43,772 nucleotides of DNA from assembly GCA_026260175.1 (NCBI GenBank), contig JAKCWW010003988.1:301-44072 (forward strand), given 5' to 3'. The notes under the pieces were generated by a model, which did no database searches, was not told the DNA's origin, and was given only the letters and a program-made list of their open reading frames with translations. Shown here piece by piece: positions 42,401-43,772 of this stretch (the first letter of the stretch is position 1; each line of letters begins with the position of its first letter). The translations under genes were made by a program, and so were the position numbers. Source of the DNA: Reticulitermes lucifugus. Its lineage: Eukaryota > Arthropoda > Insecta > Blattodea > Rhinotermitidae.

Positions 42401-42987
42401 TATTTTATCTTGGAATAGATATGGTACAATTTGGGAAGAGGTGGTAGAAATAGTAATGTTCAGGTGTTAGTTTTGCATAGCGAACCCAGTTTACGTTCTT
42501 TAACAAGAGGAAGAGGTTTTTTTTCTGAAATGGAGAATTCTGTATAAGATTTTTTGTGATGTGAGGTTCTTAGAGCAGTGCTGAAGAATAATCAGTTCTT
42601 TTGGGATATGATGCTGTTCTGTTTGGTAGATGGTTGATGTTTCAGAGGAGCATATGGGCTCCATGTTTGGATCTAAAACACTCCCTCTGTTCTTGGACAA
42701 CTTTATCCCTGAAGATGGAGCCAGCAACTGCTCTGAAACATCTGTAAAATTATCACTCAGCACAGCATCATAACCCAGAAATGTTGAATCTTACTAATGT
42801 TTTGAATGTTTCTTCTAGGGGTTGATGGTGGTTGGGTTTGATGTGTGCCATGACACTCGCAACAAAGGCAACTCATACGGAGCCGTAGTGGCTTCACTGA
42901 ACAAGCCATTCAGCCGTTACTTCTCAGCTGTGGCTGCCCATACTTCTGGAGAGGAACTTAGCAATTACTTAACAGCCGACATTGTCA
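21261..42987 (+). CDS. piwi: PIWI-clade Argonaute (Piwi/Aubergine/Siwi type), 13 visible exons, truncated by window end
   Basis: PIWI proteins bind piRNAs and silence transposons, mainly in the germ line. Exons 21261-21455, 23629-23728, 24085-24210, 28398-28609, 28979-29164, 29515-29685, 31474-31638, 32082-32333, 32666-32816, 38492-38633, 38939-39093, 41955-42082 and 42819-42987 join in frame through 717 codons, all with GT-AG introns. Residues 1-140 are RG-rich and low-complexity. The N domain runs from about 145 ([20 protein letters not shown]). PAZ is about 290-430 ([16 protein letters not shown]). MID is about 520-650 and carries Y606, K610, Q622 and K648, the 5'-phosphate pocket of Argonautes. 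PIWI starts at 662 with [10 protein letters not shown]669 is the first catalytic Asp. The second Asp, the catalytic His and the C-terminus lie outside the window. The motif [18 protein letters not shown] groups it with Piwi/Aub rather than Ago3, by my reading and not by a tree. Confidence 0.95.
21599..22079. mobile_element. Non-autonomous Tigger-like MITE, 481 bp
   Basis: The left end CAGTAGTTCCTTGGAAATCC pairs with the right end, CAGTAGTCCTCAGTAATCC on the opposite strand, and both are flanked by TA (21597-21598 and 22080-22081), the target duplication of the Tc1/mariner/pogo group. Internal copies of GGATTACT- and GGATTTGGATTACT-type words add subterminal repeats near both ends. There is no open frame of note, and an ATG/ATA triplet tract is at 21760-21785. 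It lies in PIWI intron 1. Confidence 0.75.
22320..22600 (-). mobile_element. Mariner fragment related to element 1
   Basis: This is the same sequence order as 6462-6730: a terminal AAAAAATAAGGTAAA, then TGTTAAGAACTGTATTCTGA, CATGTAGTT, AAGTGTTTGTAGCCAGG and GCTTGCTT. It corresponds to one terminus plus the 3' end of the transposase on the minus strand. The remainder is missing. It lies in PIWI intron 1, antisense to the gene. Confidence 0.65.
22601..23628. other. PIWI intron 1, remainder
   Basis: No protein fragment or defined repeat is recognised between the mariner tail and exon 2. Confidence 0.4.
23629..23728 (+). CDS. piwi: PIWI exon 2
   Basis: The acceptor is TTTTTCAG and the donor GTAAGT. 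It encodes [17 protein letters not shown] through RMRQMSV and one base of the next Gly codon. It has no domain of its own and belongs to the unstructured N-terminus. The reading frame and both splice sites fit, but conservation here cannot be judged. Confidence 0.7.
24085..24210 (+). CDS. piwi: PIWI exon 3 (second RG cluster)
   Basis: The acceptor is GCTTTTCAG and the donor GTGAGA. It encodes a Gly/Asn-rich stretch, then [17 protein letters not shown] and [20 protein letters not shown] is a second candidate arginine-methylation site. It begins and ends in phase 1. Confidence 0.85.
24475..24568 (-). mobile_element. Orphan end of a pogo-like element
   Basis: Reading the minus strand from 24568 gives CAGTGAAACCTCGTTCCATC, a pogo-type terminus flanked by TA (24569-24570). 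Similar ends start at 32924 and 36850 in intron 9. The opposite terminus was not found, so only about 95 bp of the element remains. It directly abuts the BEL/Pao sequence starting at 24571. Confidence 0.5.
24578..27418 (+). pseudogene. BEL/Pao pol pseudogene (RT, RNase H, integrase)
   Basis: The RT motif expected as YVDD reads FYVSELLSG at about 24840, so both catalytic aspartates of that motif are replaced, while the first RT Asp (TADI) remains. The three integrase acidic residues (D in GIDYAGP, D in SDNGTNF, E in GLWEAAV) can still be read, but in different frames. Stops interrupt at about 24998, 25330, 26127, 26655 and elsewhere. Confidence 0.8.
27447..27870 (+). repeat. 3' LTR of the BEL/Pao element (3' border uncertain)
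   Basis: It begins TGTTAAGGCCTGAATG directly after the polypurine tract. The sequence to about 27870 is higher in G+C than the surrounding intron, as expected of an LTR. No second LTR is in the window to fix the other border. Confidence 0.55.
27871..28397. other. PIWI intron 3, 3' part
   Basis: No recognised feature lies between the LTR and exon 4. Confidence 0.35.
28398..28609 (+). CDS. piwi: PIWI exon 4 (N domain)
   Basis: The acceptor is TTTTGAAACAG and the donor GTAAGT. It encodes residues 141-211, including [20 protein letters not shown] and [19 protein letters not shown], the conserved N-domain strands of PIWI proteins. Confidence 0.95.
28979..29164 (+). CDS. piwi: PIWI exon 5 (N/L1 linker)
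   Basis: The acceptor is TTATTTCAG and the donor GTAATT. It has 62 codons, phase 0 at both ends: [16 protein letters not shown] through [35 protein letters not shown] is the linker segment before PAZ. Confidence 0.95.
29515..29685 (+). CDS. piwi: PIWI exon 6 (L1 to PAZ)
   Basis: The acceptor is TTGTTACAG and the donor GTAAGT. It has 57 codons in phase 0: [20 protein letters not shown] through [10 protein letters not shown]. Its end joins exon 7 with the normal spacing of the family, so no exon is missing from the gap-containing intron 6. Confidence 0.95.
30301..30396 (+). pseudogene. Possible MADF-like ORF start inside the Harbinger element
   Basis: The frame reads [20 protein letters not shown] and then passes an ambiguous base at 30361 before stopping near 30396. 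The E-V-L-I-x-E-I-E pattern followed by a C-L-D-like triplet recalls the first helix of MADF domains, which PIF/Harbinger elements often encode next to the transposase. The fragment is short and possibly decayed, so this is only a suggestion. Confidence 0.3.
30515..30857. other. Assembly gap (343 N)
   Basis: The Ns lie within the Harbinger-like element. The length may be an estimate. Any open frame spanning it is meaningless. Confidence 0.97.
30961..31006. repeat. Perfect 18-bp hairpin near the right Harbinger end
   Basis: Arms 30961-30978 (AGCGTCTTTAATCGCTGC) and 30989-31006 are exact reverse complements with a 10-base loop. The right arm overlaps the terminal repeat by four bases. Confidence 0.85.
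31474..31638 (+). CDS. piwi: PIWI exon 7 (PAZ)
   Basis: The acceptor is TTTCTTACAG and the donor GTGAGT. It has 55 codons in phase 0: [20 protein letters not shown] through [24 protein letters not shown] followed by a Pro-Lys-Ser-Thr-Phe turn and YVDYY is the PAZ core of PIWI proteins. Confidence 0.95.
32082..32333 (+). CDS. piwi: PIWI exon 8 (PAZ end and L2)
   Basis: The acceptor is AATGTTAACAG and the donor GTAAGT. It has 84 codons in phase 0: [20 protein letters not shown] through [34 protein letters not shown] and DLGQHTRI are the usual PIWI landmarks. Confidence 0.96.
32666..32816 (+). CDS. piwi: PIWI exon 9 (L2)
   Basis: The acceptor is TTTCTTTCAG and the donor GTAAGT. It has 50 codons plus one base, [20 protein letters not shown] through DWMKELR, with the GRILPQEKI block. 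It is followed by the 5.7-kb intron 9, the largest in the visible gene. Confidence 0.95.
32924..33540 (-). mobile_element. Pogo-like element remnant with transposase C-terminus
   Basis: TA at 32922-32923 precedes CAGTGAAACCTCAATACATT, a pogo-type terminus. The adjoining minus-strand frame 33012-33521 is open for 169 codons. Its second half ([16 protein letters not shown], then [20 protein letters not shown] and NLELVLF) has the acidic segment and helical tail seen at the C-terminus of jerky/pogo-family transposases. The catalytic core is absent, and the opposite terminus was not found, so the right border is a minimum. It is antisense to PIWI. Confidence 0.45.
34079..36385 (-). mobile_element. 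Full-length Tigger-like element, 2.3 kb
   Basis: The ends CAGTAGTCCCCCCGTATCC (34079) and AAGTAGAACCCCCGTATCC (complement, ending 36385) are inverted copies, flanked by TA on both sides (34077-34078 and 36386-36387). The GT(A)GGATAC-GGGGG type end is that of Tigger elements. The transposase is on the minus strand, antisense to PIWI intron 9. The last base of the right end has changed. The element is complete in structure but its transposase is broken. Confidence 0.9.
34391..36101 (-). pseudogene. Tigger (pogo superfamily) transposase pseudogene
   Basis: The protein starts at the ATG complementary to 36099-36101 (MAPKCKSSD). The first 50 codons, with the psq helix-turn-helix, contain stops and a frameshift. 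From 35960 to 34848 a 370-codon frame is open: the CENP-B-type helix-turn-helix ([26 protein letters not shown]) and then the DDE domain with [12 protein letters not shown] (first Asp), [11 protein letters not shown] (second position) and [15 protein letters not shown] (third Asp). After a break the tail continues at 34755-34393 (acidic Glu-rich stretch and helices). The second catalytic residue is Asn where Tigger transposases have Asp, so catalysis should be lost independently of the frameshifts. Confidence 0.9.
36850..38126. mobile_element. Non-autonomous pogo-like element, 1.28 kb
   Basis: TA-CAGTGAAACTC at the left (36850) pairs with GAGTTTCACTG-TA at the right (ending 38126). Inside the right end, words of the type TTAAGACGT and CTAAGACGTC recur near 38080-38115, giving subterminal repeats. 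Open frames on both strands at 37599-38093 overlap each other and match no transposase I know. It lies in PIWI intron 9. Confidence 0.6.
38492..38633 (+). CDS. piwi: PIWI exon 10 (MID start)
   Basis: The acceptor is ATTTTCATAG and the donor GTGAGT. It encodes residues 520-566, [19 protein letters not shown] through [15 protein letters not shown] is the MID entry motif of PIWI proteins. It begins in phase 1 and ends in phase 2. Confidence 0.94.
38939..39093 (+). CDS. piwi: PIWI exon 11 (MID, 5'-phosphate pocket)
   Basis: The acceptor is TTCTTTTAG and the donor GTGAGT. It encodes residues 567-618, including [21 protein letters not shown]606 and K610 (Y-A-S-I-K) are the first two residues of the 5'-phosphate pocket. 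Confidence 0.95.
39181..39751 (-). repeat. LTR of a gypsy-like retrotransposon (3' LTR, solo in the window)
   Basis: On the minus strand it starts TGTCC (39751), directly after a purine-rich tract (AACAGGAAGGGAGCAC, 39752-39767) and ends ATCTACA at 39181. Inside are a TATATAAA box (about 39370) and an AATAAA signal (about 39278) about 90 bases further on, the normal U3-R-U5 order. Length is 571 bp. Internal coding sequence upstream of the tract (39768-40150) is not recognisable. It lies in PIWI intron 11, antisense to the gene. Confidence 0.5.
39952..40009. repeat. 29-bp direct repeat, two copies
   Basis: Units 39952-39980 and 39981-40009 begin AACACCTCTAAT and end CAGCAT or TAGCAT, differing at only two positions. 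They are tandem with no spacer. Confidence 0.9.
40160..40990. other. PIWI intron 11, nothing recognised
   Basis: No protein fragment or defined transposon end is seen in this stretch. Confidence 0.35.
40998..41043. repeat. Alternating purine-pyrimidine tract (CG/CA)n
   Basis: A 12-bp palindrome GTGCATATGCAC (40998-41009) is followed by CG-rich alternation and (CA)n to 41043. Such sequence can adopt Z-DNA under negative supercoiling. Confidence 0.85.
41050..41954. other. PIWI intron 11, 3' part
   Basis: AT-rich intron. Open frames on both strands (41211-41599) overlap each other and have no recognisable motif. Confidence 0.4.
41955..42082 (+). CDS. piwi: PIWI exon 12 (MID end)
   Basis: The acceptor is TTGTTTCAG and the donor GTAAGT. 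It encodes residues 619-661, [18 protein letters not shown] then [16 protein letters not shown]622 and K648 complete the 5'-phosphate pocket. Q644 stands where the AGO clade has a Lys. Confidence 0.95.
42083..42818. other. PIWI intron 12
   Basis: No recognised element; bounded by GTAAGT and TTCTTCTAG. Confidence 0.5.
42819..42987 (+). CDS. piwi: PIWI exon 13 (start of PIWI/RNase H domain)
   Basis: The acceptor is TTTCTTCTAG and the donor GTGAGT. It encodes residues 662-717, [12 protein letters not shown] through [14 protein letters not shown]669 in VGFDVCHD is the first catalytic Asp of the slicer site. The next exon is not found before the window ends. Confidence 0.94.
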
Positions 42988-43465
42988 GTGAGTTGTTTGT
43001 TTGCTGCCCTTGTAAGCTGTTGACATTCAGAACTCTTAATCAAATCCCAGATGCTTGTTCCATCCACATATGTGTCTTTTGTTCATTTGTGGATGTAAGT
43101 ATGATAACAGTATACGTCTGCAAAAGTAAATGAAGGGTCAGATATAATGGGGACTGAGGTGAAGTTATGCAGATACTGATGAATGTATGATATTCAGGTA
43201 GTACTGGAAAAAATAAAACTTTGTATGGCAGTTTGATTAACTGTTTTGGCAACAAATTTTAAAGGGCTGCACCATGCAAAAGACTACCCTGCTTGTGCCT
43301 TTAATGTCATGTTTCTGTGTTTGCAGTTTGCCCCAAGTTCCCCATCTTGAAAATGCATTTCCTTCCACAGATAATGGACTGGGATCATAATTTCTTGTCT
43401 AGGTATTCAGTTTAACAGACTGATGGATGGCATTTTCTCTGAACTGAGACAAAAATATTAGACCT

Positions 43466-43514
43466 TTTTGTGTACCTGTGTGACATTCCATTTTGTGTAC
43501 CTGTGTGACATTGT
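43466..43514. repeat. 25-bp direct repeat, two copies
   Basis: TTTTGTGTACCTGTGTGACA occurs at 43466 and again at 43491 without change, in PIWI intron 13. Confidence 0.9.
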
Positions 43515-43646
43515 TTTAAGGTTTTAAAATTTTGTTGTATTACTGTTTAAATTCAAAGAAAAGAAGATTCATGATAATGCTAAACACACCCGTAACTTTG
43601 GGGAGCTGGAGTTTTTTGAGTGGGGACGGGAAGGGGGCATGTGTAT

Positions 43647-43772
43647 GAGGTCTGTCCAAAAAGTATCCGACCTTGGGCCGGGAAAAAAATGGTTCTGTAT
43701 CTGGGTGGGTACAATACCTAATCCCCTTCAAAGTAGGCCCCTTGTGACTCCACACACTTAGCCCAGCGGTCC
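43647..43772 (-). mobile_element. Terminus of another mariner-like element, cut by the window end
   Basis: The sequence from about 43647, GAGGTCTGTCCAAAAAGTAT followed by CCGACC, looks like a mariner terminal repeat. The continuation, with CCTTCAAAGTAGGCCCC and CACACACTTAGCCCAGCGGTCC, reads on the minus strand as the C-terminal end typical of a mariner transposase. It is antisense to PIWI. The rest lies outside the window. Confidence 0.65.

Noticed and set aside
43320..43390. PIWI exon 14 after TTTGCAG near 43326
   Set aside because: The translation in the required frame does not continue the PIWI domain; the acceptor-like string is not supported by coding content.

Overview
The window is animal nuclear DNA, almost certainly insect. 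It is AT-rich, its genes are split by GT-AG introns of 0.1 to 5.9 kb, and nearly every long intron carries decayed transposons (mariner, pogo/Tigger, PIF/Harbinger, BEL/Pao, a gypsy-like LTR, LINE debris). Mariner copies of this kind and large TE-filled introns would suit a polyneopteran such as a termite, cockroach or orthopteran, but that placement is inference. Two assembly gaps (Ns) are present, at 16526-16575 and 30515-30857.

Two host genes can be read, both on the + strand. The first (6058-14339) encodes the mitochondrial GrpE nucleotide-exchange factor. Five coding exons are visible. The exon carrying the start codon and the beginning of the presequence was not found. The second (21261 to beyond the window end) is a PIWI-clade Argonaute of the Piwi/Aubergine/Siwi type. 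Thirteen consecutive coding exons join in frame into 717 codons and cover the RG-rich N-terminus, N domain, PAZ, MID and the start of the PIWI domain, including the first catalytic Asp. The remaining roughly 150 residues lie past position 43772.

Layout: 1-6057, no recognised host exon, with a decayed DDE transposase at about 3120-4015 (-). 6058-14620, the GrpE gene, with two dead mariners and a CENP-B-type helix-turn-helix remnant in its first visible intron. 14620-18850, intergenic, holding a 1.1-kb element with 29-bp terminal inverted repeats whose core is a 64-bp satellite with higher-order structure. 18855-19110, a LINE reverse-transcriptase fragment. 21261-42987, the PIWI gene. Its introns hold a 481-bp Tigger MITE and a mariner tail (intron 1), a pogo end abutting a 5'-truncated BEL/Pao element with its 3' LTR (intron 3), a PIF/Harbinger element with perfect 19-bp TIRs and a TAA duplication (intron 6), three pogo/Tigger-like elements (intron 9), and the 3' LTR of a gypsy-like element (intron 11). 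43647-43772 is the end of another mariner.

The two genes are not a functional pair: one serves mitochondrial Hsp70, the other piRNA silencing. No new enzymatic or defence system is visible. The most distinctive structures are the TIR-bounded satellite with a mappable unequal-exchange junction and the heavy transposon load, mostly antisense, inside a gene whose product silences transposons.
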